From Scytalidium lignicola (Eukaryota > Ascomycota > Leotiomycetes): 64,000 nt of DNA. The DNA lies in the NCBI GenBank assembly GCA_002812745.2, contig NCSJ02000178.1, positions 21,739 to 85,738 on the forward strand. The letters are read 5' to 3'. The translations under genes were made by a program, and so were the position numbers. The notes beneath the pieces are model-generated. The model searched no databases. It worked only from the letters and a program-made list of their open reading frames with translations, and had not been told where the DNA came from. This document shows, in pieces, positions 46,907 to 57,793 of the stretch; the first letter of the stretch is position 1, and the number at the start of each line of letters is the position of its first letter.

Positions 46907-49519
46907 AGGTCTTTATAATGAATAATCGGACTGGGATGGGGTGGGTATAGAGATTTTGGACAGTTGGTTATCAAGTGCGTGCATTCTTGGCGTTCTGAAA
47001 TGAGATTAAGCCCGATGTGGTGTCAATCTCTTGTTTCTATGGGATAAGCGCTTCCAGACGATGTTGAAGAGGTGGGGGAAGATGGGCAACCATCTAATGA
47101 AGCACAGATTAGGTAGGTAGATGGGTGTCTTTGGTTTGATGGTTTTGAAATTAAAAGAATATCAATGAATTTATCTGCTGCTATACCTTTATCTAGTTTC
47201 TCATGTTACCTACGATCTGCGCTAGCTTTAGACTGTCACCGAGAACTTAGCTGTTGAGAAGGGTTTCTGAAAGTTACCATAAATAAATAAATATAAATAA
47301 AAACACTGCCGTTCTTGTGAGAAGGCGAGTGACGAAATCTGTTAAAGGTAGTACTAAGTTGTATGACTAGATCATGACAAGCACTAGCTCATGCAACAGG
47401 AGAATCTCATATTTGCTAGTGGCCTTCTTAAGGCTTGCCTTCTATACAATTTAAATAAGCAGTCCTTTAAATTTTTGTAAACCGTCTACGTGTTGTTTTC
47501 TACTTTTTTTTNCCTTTTTCTTTTACCCCTTTTCCTTCGACCTGATCTGATGGTGATGAACAGGCTACGAAATAGACACAGGTAACCCTCATAGAGGACC
47601 AAGAGTTAATTAGCGATATATGATTTGATGTTACTCTTGAATAAAGTTCTGATGTATGTCGCTTTTACTGCGACTAACTTACTTCCTCTAAAATTTCAAC
47701 CTCGAGTGCTGATTTAAGCTTAGTCTAGACCTCTAGAGTCAAAAGTAAGTTCCAGTCTTACGAAACAACTGATACAAGCAGGCCTATGCTATAATAGTAT
47801 CAATTTATTTTTCAATTTGCAAGTTAAAATCTGGTAGCTTCGAGTCCTAACAATAGAAGAAAGGATATAATCTACTTAAAATCCCTCTTCTATACTAAAA
47901 TGTTAGTAATTATAAGATACAAATAACGATGCTAAAAAGGTAAAGGCCGCTGAAGCGTTTTGGAATGTTCCGTGAGGGTCGAGCATTCCGGAAGAGCGGG
48001 ATTTTCCAACTATTGTGCTGTTCCCTATAAATCCAACTCTGAGATTGAACATAAACAAGTTACTGGTGATGATACATTCATGCCTTGCTGCTTACTGAGA
48101 CGGAGATAGGGATGAGTGCGAGCGATTATCTACGGCATCCGATGGGAGTCTTCGGCTTTTTGGACCTTTTGATCCCAATGTTCAGTTTGGATACAATTCG
48201 TGTTAGCTTCCACAGCGAGTGTAGCAGTTCTTTTGTGAAACTTAAATCGCCGTTCTTGAAGCATGAGAAATAAGAATGAAAGCGTAGCGTTAGAATAGGA
48301 GAATGGCGGGGTTGTTGTCGCCAACGCTCACCTACGCGGGATCAAGACTCGGCTGCGTAGGTGGGCGGTGGGATAGCCGCGGCCCCGCCACCCGGATCCA
48401 CATACGGTACAGAGTACAACCTCAGACTTCATGAATGTTGCTGCTGTATTAAATTTCCCAAGGTTCTAGTCTATGGCATTATGTCACAGAGACAAGTTCC
48501 TTAGATTGCCATACGGAAATGACATGTGAATTTGGCAGAGATAAAAGCCTCTACATGCTTCCTATTGTCAAGGCGGATGAGATGACGCTGCAGCCAAGAT
48601 TTACGTGAGAATAAGCACAGCATTACTGTATCGGAGGACTTTCTGATGAGCCAAGGATGGTACTCAGAATGGGCGGAAGGATGGAAAAATTATTTGCATT
48701 TTTTACATCTACCGGTGAGTGTACTGTATAGTATGGAGGGTATACTGGAGCAAAATATAAGGACTCCAAAGTCAGGTATGTGTCAGATTTTAGCAGTCGG
48801 CCTGGCCAAGTGGATCATGACCTCTTTGTAATCAGCATCTCACATGCTTTATCTTTCATCTCCCCAGAAGGAAAAGAAGAAATCTTAAATGGTAAACTAA
48901 TGAGCGCAAAGATTTGCAGTACTGTTGAATTTGCTAAGATTGGAGTAACGTTAATTACTGTACAGCATAGACTGAGAATGTAAAACACGAGCCTCGTCAA
49001 GCCTTATACTACCGCGGTATTTCCTCAATTCCTAAGTAGTCAATCTATGCGAGTAGCAATAGAATGTACAAGTATGGTATCGTCCGACGTAATAACCCCT
49101 CAATACCTGAGAGAACACCAAGTTGCCGCGGCTTGGTTCAGCAACCCCTCATACGTACGGCTGAAGTCCGAGTTGATTTCCCCTTTTGGAATTATTTCCA
49201 TCGCTACCTGCCACTCATTCCCAAAGACGGCAATGCTGGCATTGGCGTTCAAGCATTCGTGAGGTGATCCATAGATCAGCAATGCTTGGCCCGTGAGGTA
49301 GGAGTTTCTTTCGTTTTATGGTCCGCTATTCATCCTACCCGACCCATGCAACCATGACTTTCAGCTTGATCTTCACTGATCTTTTCCCGCAGATTCCTAA
49401 ACGATGAAATGTCTCGGGTAGTTATATAGCCCCTTCTTCCATCTCGGGAGGGTAAAGGGGGTTGTATCTCGTTCAAGGGGTTTAATTCAACTTTGCTGTT
49501 TATCTAATATCAACTCAGC
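46907..49519. other. Intergenic between importin and P450 genes
   Basis: The left part is importin 3' untranslated region; 47200-47950 is AT-rich with an undetermined base at 47512. A short GC-rich patch at 48358-48400 stands out. Small open frames at 48085-48273 and 48646-49282 have no recognisable domain. Confidence 0.5.
49433..49438 (+). promoter_or_regulatory. TATA box of the P450 gene
   Basis: TATATAG lies about 85 bases upstream of the ATG at 49520. Confidence 0.4.
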
Positions 49520-51181
49520 ATGGCCTCCAATATACCAGGATTATCTTCAACGCCTCCTTCTGTCGTGGTCGCCGGGGTTGTTGGTATCCTTTTTCTTCTC
49601 TATCAGATCGTTCAGTACAGTATTACTTACCACAGGCGTTCACTTTTGATCCAAGAGAATGGATGTAAACCAGTCAGATGGTATCCTCTCAAAGATCCCA
49701 TATTAGGACTAGATATCACGATTCAAAATTTCAAGGCTCTCAAGGCCGGAACACAACCTGAAGTATTGAGACGTCGTTTTATGGATCATGGATACACCTA
49801 TCAATGGAAGTTCTGGACCAACTACATGGTCAGTACGATTGAACCCGAGAACATCAAAACCGTTCTAGCAACGCACTTCAAAGACTACGAGCTACCTGAG
49901 ACCCGAAAGAACGCATTTTATCCTGTGATAGGCCATGGGATATTTAGCAGCGACGGGAAAGAATGGGAACTGTCAAGGACGATGCTTCGCCCAAATTTCG
50001 TTAGGGATCAAGTCGGTGATATTGTGACATTCGACAAGCACATCTTCCAATTGATATCCCACATCCCCAAAGATGGTTCTACCGTCGACCTGCAACCCCT
50101 CTTCTTCGAGCTCACCATGGATTCTGCTACCGAGTTTCTCTTTGGCTATAGTACAAATGTCTTGGGATCATCTGGTCAGGATAGTGAAACAGGAAAAAAG
50201 TTTTCTCAAGCATTTAACTACCAGACTACGAAAGTAGGGAAAGTAGCCAGACTTGGGCAGTGGATAAATTACCTGCCAGATAAGTACGGTAATGAAAGCC
50301 TTAAATTCATTCATACATTCGTTCGGAAATATGTGAACATGGCCATGGAATCTGTCAAGTCTACCTCTTTGACCGGAGAAGATCAGCACTCACGCTATGT
50401 TTTTTTGAATGAACTAGTAAAGTTAAAGCTTGGTCCACAGAAGATTCAAGACGAGGCTTTAAACATCTTACTTGCCGGAAGAGACACCACCGCAGGCCTT
50501 TTGAGTATTTTCTTCCATATTCTGGCTCGTCAGCCCCGTGTCTTCGCGAAGCTTAGGAACGAAGTTCTACAGTTAGAGGACAACGAGTTATCATTTGAGC
50601 GGATTAAAAATATGAAGTATCTCAAGGCTTGTCTGAATGAAAGTAAGTTGATATTTCATATCCCTACATTACCACCGTCCACTACTCTAACCTGTTTTAC
50701 CAGCACTCCGTCTGTGGCCTATTGTCCCGGCTAACTCTCGCACTGCCATACGTGACACTGTCCTGCCGTTAGGAGGAGGACCAGACGGCAAGTCCCCAGC
50801 TCTTATCAAGAAGGGCCAGCAGGTCACCTACGCGGTACATGCCGTGCATCGCCGGAAAGATCTCTTCGGTGAGGATGCCGAGGAATTCAGACCGGAAAGA
50901 TGGGAGACTCTCAGACCAGGGTGAGTTTAGACATTCTTCCTTCCTGCATTCACAATTTCTAAAGCGTATAATTATCCAGATGGGAATTTTTGCCATTCAA
51001 CGGTGGGCCACGTATCTGTCTTGGCCAGCAGCTGGCTCTCACAGAGGCCTCGTGCTCCATAATTCGTCTGCTTCAACATTTCAAAGCAATCGAGCCAAGA
51101 GATGACGAACCTTTTTTGCCTGGGCTTGCTTTGACCATGTCATCTAAAAATGGGTGTAAGGTGGGTATGATTGAGGCTTGA
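49520..51181 (+). CDS. Cytochrome P450, CYP52-like (alkane/fatty-acid hydroxylase type)
   Basis: Three exons (49520-50642, 50704-50920, 50980-51181) give 513 residues. A hydrophobic N-terminal anchor (about 13-33) places it in the ER membrane. Conserved elements: I-helix AGRDTTA (319-325), ExxR in NETLRLWP (E374-R377), and the heme loop [10 protein letters not shown] with axial Cys460. The sequence [12 protein letters not shown] and the region around it are typical of the CYP52 family and relatives, which hydroxylate terminal carbons of alkanes and fatty acids using NADPH-P450 reductase. The exact family and substrate are inferred. The ExxR and the heme loop are both reached only after splicing. 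A TATA box precedes the gene. All catalytic residues are intact. Confidence 0.93.
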
Positions 51182-51791
51182 TTAGTGATTAGGAAACATG
51201 TAATTCTCGTTTTCTTTTATGGGTGTTTTTTGGAGGTCTGTCTTTATGTAGACGAAGTATAGTAAATGGGATTTAGAGAAATAATCCAGGGGAAATCTTA
51301 GGCAATACTCATGTTATTTATAGTGAACTACACCATAGTTCGAGATCACTTTTAAGTTTTGACTGATAGTTTCTGATCCCATCACTCTGTGCATGATCTT
51401 GTCTGCCGCAATGCCGAGCTAGCATTCCCTAACATTACTTTATCAAACGAGCCAAGTTTATAAGGTGAAAAATGATGTAACAGATACTTAGAGGGTGCTG
51501 AAAACAGTGTATAATTAACACTTGAAATGCTGCCCTTTACAGGTTTTGACGTAAAGAGAGGTTGAACTGCAGAAGTTACTTTCAAAACAATATGCAAAAC
51601 TAACTGGACCCAATCTTACCACACATAAACGAAATTTAGGCCAGTTTCTTTTCTCGCAAATTATCTAGCGATTTCGCTTATCTCTTGTATTCCATCGCCA
51701 TGCCAAAAACCAAATCAAAACAAAGTAAACTATCATTTCCAAAGAAGGCAACTTTAGAATTAAATCTGATAAATGCAAAANGTGTAAAAAN
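51182..51791. other. Intergenic between P450 and tRNA-Lys
   Basis: It holds the 3' untranslated region of the P450 gene and unremarkable AT-rich DNA. Two undetermined bases (51781, 51791) precede an A-rich repeat. Confidence 0.5.
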
Positions 51792-51862
51792 TGGAAAAAG
51801 AGAAAAAAATGGAAAAGAGAAAAAAATGGAAAAGAGAAAAAAAATGGAAAAGAGAAAAAAAT
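51792..51862. repeat. Tandem A-rich 17-18-mer next to tRNA-Lys
   Basis: Four tandem copies of TGGAAAAGAGAAAAAAA, starting at 51792, 51810, 51827 and 51845, abut the 3' end of the minus-strand tRNA. Read on the tRNA strand each unit supplies a run of six to eight T, so the array is a series of Pol III terminators. Confidence 0.8.
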
Positions 51863-51866
51863 GAAG

Positions 51867-51953
51867 CGCCCCATGTGGGTCTCGAACCCACAACCTTGGG
51901 ATAAACCACTTTGATTTAAAAGTCCCACGCTCTGCCAATTGAGCTAACAGGGC
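51867..51953 (-). tRNA. tRNA-Lys (anticodon TTT) with 14-nt intron
   Basis: The minus strand folds as a full cloverleaf: acceptor GCCCTGT with ATGGGGC and discriminator G73; A box TTAGCTCAATTGGC; anticodon stem TGGGA/TCCCA with loop CTTTTA..A; T arm TGTGGG-TTCGAAC-CCACA. A 14-base intron follows position 37. T runs begin directly after the 3' end. Confidence 0.93.
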
Positions 51954-52415
51954 GGTTGACATCCATCATCTTATTTGTTTTTATCAATCTATTTAAGCTA
52001 ATTTAAGCGTAGGCTTTTGCAAAGGTGTTGTGCGGGCGAGGCGGGGTGATCAATGCTACCTGCAGGCTAGTTCCAGGGGTGGTGTTACATGCGGATATCG
52101 TTGTTTCTACGTCCGTAAAACATATCCATTTAACTTCTACTCGTCGTTCTCTTGTTATTCCGTCTTTTCGTGTGTCGCATATTGCTTCACTCTCTTCCTT
52201 GAGCAACCCACATTCTCTTGAGTTTGTACATGTAACGTTGACGTTCTCGTGCACACGCATTCTATATTTCCAGTCTATTCGTCACCTGTCAGCTGGATAC
52301 GAAGCGACGGGCTTCCGATGGTGTGGGTCTTTTCTGAATATCACTTCTCTTGCGACGACTACTAGTTTTGCCTTTTATTGCGATATCTGGGTCTCAAGGT
52401 GAAAATTATACCACA
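51954..52415. other. Promoter and leader region of the MFS gene
   Basis: Between tRNA-Lys and the MFS start. No gene; open frames here are the untranslated leader in chance frames. Confidence 0.45.
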
Positions 52416-53925
52416 ATGGGGGCAACAATTGATCCGGCGACTCGAAAGAGAGTGCTTCGAGTAGTCTTCGTGTCCCTTTTGCTCGATTTGGTCTGTTCCC
52501 CCAAACAAAGCTTCCACCAAAGAAAAGCTACTAACAGAGGTATAGATATCCTTTACCTTCATTCTCCCACTCTTCCCCAAGCTCCTTGAATTCTATCGTA
52601 ACCTCGAAGCACCCTCTTCCGACTCCGAGACCCAATCCCCCACCCTCCTTGCTCATATTATATCCTACCTCAATGCATATAAGGCTTCATTCGCGAGACC
52701 AATCGACTCACGCTATGATATTGTCCTGCTGGGCGGGGCATTGGGGAGTCTATTCTCGTGAGTGATCCCTCAATACTATGGATGGATATACCATGGAAAC
52801 CTTTCAGATCTAACATTGATCTTTGACAGGCTCCTCCAGGCCCTTGCCTCCCCCATAATCGGCACACTCTCCGACCGGTATGGACGGCGGACAGCTCTCC
52901 TCTTCAGCATGTGCGGGAACATCCTCAGCGTTCTGCTCTGGGTCTGCGCCACTGATTTCCGCACCTTTCTTCTGTCCCGCATAGTCGGTGGATTATCCGA
53001 AGGTAACGTCCAGCTCGCAACTGCCATCGCGACAGATGTATCCGACGAGAAGCAGCGAGGCTCTACGATGGCCCTAGTAGGAGTATGCTTCAGCATAAGT
53101 TTTACATTTGGGCCAGCTTTGGGAGCGTGGTTAAGCTCCATTCAATCAGTGCAGGCAAACCCATTTGCTACGGCAGCAGGTGTGAGTTTGGCTTTGGTAG
53201 TGGTAGAGACGGCATATCTCTATCTTTGTCTGCCAGAGACCTTACCCAGCATAAGCAGAGCCAATGACGCCAAGCTTGCATCCAAAACCTCCAGCAAGAC
53301 CAGCTCAGAAAAGCCCAAATCCGCCGAATCTCAGCCATTCCAACGCACAAACTCACATTTCCTGCTAAATCTGACCCATTTAACCTTCATCCTATTTTTC
53401 AGCGGCATGGAGTTCTCCTTGCCATTCATGACCTACGATCTCTTCCAATACACCTCCGCCCGTAACGGTCGTCTACTAGGCTATATTGGTCTGATCGCCT
53501 CTCTGATGCAAGGTGGAGTTACCCGTCGCCTCCCTCCCCTTCTATCAGTGCGTATCGGCGTGGTATCCTGCCTATTAGCCCTCTTCCTCCTTGCGCGCAT
53601 CGACAGCGTCGGTGGGTTATATCTTGCTGCTACACTCCTGGCCGTTACATCAGCTACAGTGGTGACGGGCCTGAACGCGCTTAGTAGTTTCGAAGCTAGA
53701 GAAGCAGAAAGAGGCGGGAAGTTGGGAAATTTGAGGAGTTGGGGACAGATAGGACGCGGGCTGGGTCCGCTGTTGTTTACGAGCATTTACTGGTGGGCTG
53801 GACGCGAGGTTGCGTATAGTCTTGGGACGGCAGGAGTACTAGGGACTTCTTTGATTGTGTTTTTCGGACTACGGACGCCTGGTGCGGTTAAAGGGAAGAA
53901 GATTGGGAATTCTAAGAAAGAATAG
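52416..53925 (+). CDS. MFS transporter (MFSD10/TetA-like)
   Basis: Three exons (52416-52490, 52546-52757, 52830-53925) give 460 residues. The product is a major facilitator protein with about 12 hydrophobic segments. The loop after TM2 has the family motif GTLSDRYGRR (107-116), and VGGLSEGNVQLATAIATDVS is the TM4-5 region. A central hydrophilic loop rich in Ser/Lys separates the two six-helix halves. Overall resemblance is to the tetracycline-transporter-like group (MFSD10/TETRAN), H+-coupled exporters of small organic molecules; the substrate is unknown. The first intron uses an unusual donor, GTCTGT, but has a perfect branch site TACTAAC and acceptor TATAG, and the join gives LLLDL-ISFTFILPLFP as expected for TM1. 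Confidence 0.9.
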
Positions 53926-54328
53926 TTGACTTGGGAAAAACACGAAGTATGTAATATATTTTGTAAGAATGATGCTGCAAGGTGGAAAAAAGAATACTTT
54001 TGGTCTGATTTGGTTAGCGATACAGTTTTTGAGATGATCTCAAGAGAGAAATATATATAGACTTGGCAGTAATTATGATACTACATTAAAAGTGGCATAT
54101 ATTGTGGTGTGCATTATTAATTACGTAGATTGACTCCCCACAGCGCCAAAACATAATTCAAGGGCAAGTTAATTTTTAATATCAACAGAGGGTACATGAA
54201 AGGCCCATTTCAATTAACTTATGCCGTTCTGCTTAGAAGCAGAACCGATAGCATTAAAAAACAGTAGCCAGATCATCATATGCGTTAAAATGCCCCTATA
54301 GCAAGGTTATTTAAAATATTACTTTACT
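53926..54328. other. 3' flank of the MFS gene
   Basis: AT-rich, no gene; it contains the 3' untranslated region of the MFS transporter. Confidence 0.5.
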
Positions 54329-54436
54329 TCATCTCAAAAGGTCCTCATCTTTCTTCTCCTCCCCTTCTACAATACTCGCCCCAACGTCCGGAACCGTCTC
54401 TTTATCCACATCAACAAAGCCCACTTTCCCCACACT
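54329..54436 (-). pseudogene. Truncated copy of the DUF255-gene 3' end
   Basis: The minus strand reads VGKVGFVDVDKETVPDV followed by ASIVEGEEKK and a stop. This matches the last ~30 codons of the DUF255 gene at 58901 (VGEVGFVDVDKETVPDV...). By hand, 74 of 84 aligned bases are identical and most changes are silent. Homology stops abruptly near 54436. It is a gene-end duplicate, in the same orientation as the full gene 4.5 kb away. Confidence 0.85.
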
Positions 54437-54944
54437 CTACAGTGGCGGTAGTGGGGAGCAGGGTTGCCCAGCTTGTCACGCCAAAGAAGAGTCTAACGAG
54501 CCTGATTGGGGTGATTGGATGCTTGAGATCTCTAATCATCATAAGCAACAAACTCAAATTGCTTCAGATGGGGGGTGGGGAGCAGATTTTGGAGAAGCTG
54601 TACGTAACTTCTTTCAGCTTTTTATGTAGGTGTAGTCGAAATGTGACTTTATCATCAGCATTAGGCAAGCACATCTCTCAAAGCAGTGAGTATCAAGTAT
54701 CCAACGCCATAGTGTCAAGATAAGAGATTGGGATTTTCACATCGGGTGGTCGGTAACACTGGGAATAACGTTAGTTCAACTGATTATGCAAGTTCCAAAC
54801 CTAAAGCTTCCAATGACCAGCCAAGTTATTTTATAGATACTGAGATACTCAAACAAATGCTATGCTCCGCGGAAATACTCAAACAACTTTATGCATGTAA
54901 AGGCTTCTGATACCAGGTTTAGTATATCCCCTCAGACCTCAGGT
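54437..54944. other. Unassigned DNA within the duplicated segment
   Basis: An open frame of 93 codons (54442-54723, plus) is not recognised; otherwise no content is seen. Confidence 0.35.
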
Positions 54945-55240
54945 CGTTTGACCCCTCGGACCCTATAAGCCATTTTGAACCACTTTTATTAGCATCACTA
55001 CTTTACAAATTACTTACGCTCAAAAGAATGAAGGATTTTAAGTGGATAATGTCTTTGTATATAGCTTTAGCCTGAGAAGCTTAAGCAACCTAGGGTCTAA
55101 GAGGTTAAACTTTTTAAGCCAAAGTATATATAAGAGTTTTGCCCACTTGAAATCTTTCATTCTTTTAAAACGTAGGTAATTTGTAAGGTAACAACGTTAA
55201 AAGTGATTTAAAATAACTTATGAAGTCTAAGAGGATGGAG
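54945..55240. mobile_element. Fold-back (long inverted repeat) element
   Basis: Two arms of about 145 bases (54945-55088 and 55095-55240) are imperfect reverse complements that meet at the palindrome CCTAGG (55089-55094). Landmarks are AAAAGAATGAA at 55022-55032, mirrored as TTCATTCTTTT at 55156-55166, and TTTACAAATTAC mirrored near 55178-55190. Differences between arms are mostly C/T and G/A, as repeat-induced point mutation produces. No coding capacity: a non-autonomous or dead element. Confidence 0.7.
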
Positions 55241-55794
55241 TATCTTTTACTTCGTTAATAATATTAACATTATTTGTATCATAGTTAAAATCACCGTCTT
55301 CCTCTGGAGTGAATTCATTGCTTTCTCGTAGCTATTATATAACTATTAGTTCAAGAAATTTGTTCTTCCATACGTGTGTGATAATTTTACTATTATTACT
55401 TAATCCTTCAGTAAATTAATTACTTCTGAAATTGTGGCTTGAGGAAATTATAGGTAGACTTTTGTACATTCCAATTCTGTTCGTAGCAATATAACGCTAA
55501 AATGACTGAACAAGTAACTAACAATTCCTATGGAGGTGATGCGGAGCCGCAGGAGCGCAGAATAGCCCCCACTTTAGCCAGATTTCCATCTGTTATGTAC
55601 CTAGTGATATCTTTCCTATTTGCACTCAATAGAATCATTCCACTCATTCCTTATCCTTTTATCTTGCTGATCTCTTCTTTGGTCCCGACGCCTTGAGACA
55701 TTGTGGTTAGGACCGTATCCCGTTCAGATCCCGAGATAAAGAATTCAAATACTAGAGTTGAGAAAAATAGCTTGTGATATAGAGATTAGGGATA
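55241..55794. other. AT-rich spacer between the two elements
   Basis: It includes a 64-codon open frame (55502-55696, plus) with a hydrophobic C-terminal half that I do not recognise. No other content. Confidence 0.35.
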
Positions 55795-56234
55795 CTTAAA
55801 TCCACTCACCACTTCCCTAAATCCACTCACTTTCACCGACATCGGCTATTTTTCAGGCAACAATACTCTGACCAAACTGAATATTACTGAATTTTCAGAC
55901 CTTTTATACTATGCAGAAGTGTAATAATATAAATTAGAATTCATCAAGCTTAAAAATACCTTTGATGATTATTACTTAATAGGATGGCTTAAAATATAGT
56001 AAGTTAAATTGTTTATAATTAATCTTAATAAAACCGAGCAATAATCAGCGTATACTAATGCAATGTACTGTGGGTTGTTAAAAGCCTAAAAGTCACTATA
56101 ATTACAGGCTGTCTAATGCCTGAAGATCACTATAATTATAGGGCAGTTCAGTGCATTGGCCAAGAATGTGGTCTGAGTAATAGCCGATGTCGGCGAAAGT
56201 GAGTGGATTTAGGGAAGTGGTGAGTGGATTTAAG
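55795..56234. mobile_element. Miniature inverted-repeat element (MITE), TA target site
   Basis: A 440-base element with terminal inverted repeats of 56 bases (55795-55850 and 56179-56234), identical except for one transition. Each repeat holds two copies of AATCCACTCAC and the palindrome-like CCGACATCGG. A TA dinucleotide flanks both ends (55793-55794 and 56235-56236), as expected for Tc1/mariner-superfamily insertion. The AT-rich interior has no reading frame and contains two related ~34-base units (near 56083-56150, core TCACTATAATTA). It is non-autonomous; the transposase source is not in this window. Confidence 0.88.
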
Positions 56235-56236
56235 TA

Positions 56237-56473
56237 AGTAATCCCCTAAAGATTTATCTTATTTGGCGCATCGGGGTTTGCTATGAACCGCAATCGCGAT
56301 ATGGACCTGATATGATCTTGAGATGGACCACACTTTTGTCTATATAAAGTCCATGAGAACCCCCTTCTCAAACCCAGGAATAGAAAATTATTTAATACAG
56401 TCTTTTATTCCTTATTTAGTCTTCACTAATGTTTGGTTAGATCTTGCATCAACCCGTAATTTGATCCTTCAAG
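56237..56473 (+). promoter_or_regulatory. Promoter of the acyl-CoA dehydrogenase-like gene
   Basis: TATATAAA at 56341-56348 lies 126 bases upstream of the ATG and looks like a TATA box. The MITE ends 240 bases upstream of the start codon, so it sits in the promoter region and could influence expression. Confidence 0.45.
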
Positions 56474-57793
56474 ATGCCTATCGATTTCACTCTTACTCCT
56501 GAGCAGGAGCAGCTCAAGGCTGCTGCACGCAAATTTGGTCAAGAAGTTTTGGCCTCATGCCGAGAGAAGTACCTTAAGCTAGGAACGCAACTCGAGCGTT
56601 ACCAAGCAACACGTGAGGCTTATCGCAAGCTCATGGAAGGCGGCTGGATCAAGATTCAAATTCCTGAGAAAGAGGGAGGTACCCGCAAGAGCCTTGTTGA
56701 TATTGCCCTTATTGCAGAAGAGTTTTTCGCATATGATTCCAGTCTACCCATCACATGGCTTGTGACTGGCCTTGGTCTTGCCCCTATCTTTATGTATGGA
56801 ACTGAGGCTCAGAAGAAAGAATTCCTTGAGCCATTCCTCAAACTCGAAGGTACTCCTCTTGCTGCTCTCGGGTTCTCAGAGCCAACTGGGAGTGCCAACT
56901 ATCTCCAAGATGAAGGAGGCCTAGGTGTACAGACGTTTGCTGAGGTCAGAGGAGATGAGGTCATTATTAATGGGGGTAAGAAATGGGCATCAAGCAGCGG
57001 AGGATGGGAGTTCAAGGGCCCAGATGTTCTCTGTCTCCTATGTCGCTTCAGTGATAAAGGTGCCCCGAAAGACACTCTTGGTTTTGTGGTGATCACACGC
57101 AAGGAATTTGATTTGTCTGCCAATCAGGGTTGCTTCGAAGTCGTTGCTGACATCGAGACTCATGGATTCACGGCCAGCTCCGGACCAAGCACCAAATTCA
57201 CCAATTTCCGCGTCCCATCAAAGAATATCCTTGCACCGCCAGGACACGGTGCTCTGGTAAATGTAGCCGCCTTTACTGAATCAGCTGCCCTCGTTGGTGC
57301 TGGTGCGGCTGGTCTCATGCGGTCCTGCTTTGAGCATACTCTTAAAATTGTGACGACAGATAAGCGTGGAGGTTCGGTCCCAACTATCAATTATCAGACC
57401 GTTGCGAATTACCTCATTAGTATGAAGATGAGAGAGGAGACAACCAGATACCTTACCTGGAAGGCATGCCACTACCTCGAAACAACTGGCGAGACCGAGT
57501 TGGCCTATCAAGCTAAAATTTACGGATCTGAGAACGCTGTTCAACACGTTCTCGAAGCAATGCAAGCCGTTGGTGTCAACTCGTACGATACTTCCCAGCC
57601 ATATGGAAAACTCATGGATGATGCTCTCTGCCTCCCTATTTTCGAGGGATCCAACGCTGGCGTTCGTCGACGCCAAATCCAAAAGATTTTCAGTACTCCC
57701 GGCTATGACCCAGAGTCCGCCGCTAGCAACAAGCCATGGAGTAAGGATCCACCACCTGGGTTCCCAGAGAATTTCCTCCACGCTTACGCTTAA
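56474..57793 (+). CDS. Acyl-CoA dehydrogenase family, nitroalkane-oxidase-like flavoprotein
   Basis: A single exon of 439 residues without introns. The order is that of acyl-CoA dehydrogenases: N-terminal helices (LTPEQEQLKAAARKFGQEV), middle beta domain (LGFSEPTGSANYLQ; GGKKWASSSGG), and C-terminal helical domain. Length and motifs, especially RRRQIQ after the active-site loop and SNSGGW/SSSGGW in the flavin region, place it closest to fungal nitroalkane oxidase. However the catalytic loop reads CLPIFEGSNAGVRRRQ: the base is Glu391, the acyl-CoA dehydrogenase residue, where nitroalkane oxidase has Asp402. It may therefore use an acyl-CoA or another carbon acid; substrate unknown. FAD binding is inferred from the family. 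The gene lies in a transposon-rich insert bounded by duplicated DNA, and its lack of introns contrasts with its neighbours. Confidence 0.88.
   Translation: MPIDFTLTPEQEQLKAAARKFGQEVLASCREKYLKLGTQLERYQATREAYRKLMEGGWIKIQIPEKEGGTRKSLVDIALIAEEFFAYDSSLPITWLVTGLGLAPIFMYGTEAQKKEFLEPFLKLEGTPLAALGFSEPTGSANYLQDEGGLGVQTFAEVRGDEVIINGGKKWASSSGGWEFKGPDVLCLLCRFSDKGAPKDTLGFVVITRKEFDLSANQGCFEVVADIETHGFTASSGPSTKFTNFRVPSKNILAPPGHGALVNVAAFTESAALVGAGAAGLMRSCFEHTLKIVTTDKRGGSVPTINYQTVANYLISMKMREETTRYLTWKACHYLETTGETELAYQAKIYGSENAVQHVLEAMQAVGVNSYDTSQPYGKLMDDALCLPIFEGSNAGVRRRQIQKIFSTPGYDPESAASNKPWSKDPPPGFPENFLHAYA

Noticed and set aside
48394..48420. Short sequence (GGATCC...ACGGTAC...AGTACAAC) also seen near 62396-62435
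   Set aside because: The shared part is too short and gapped to claim a repeat family.
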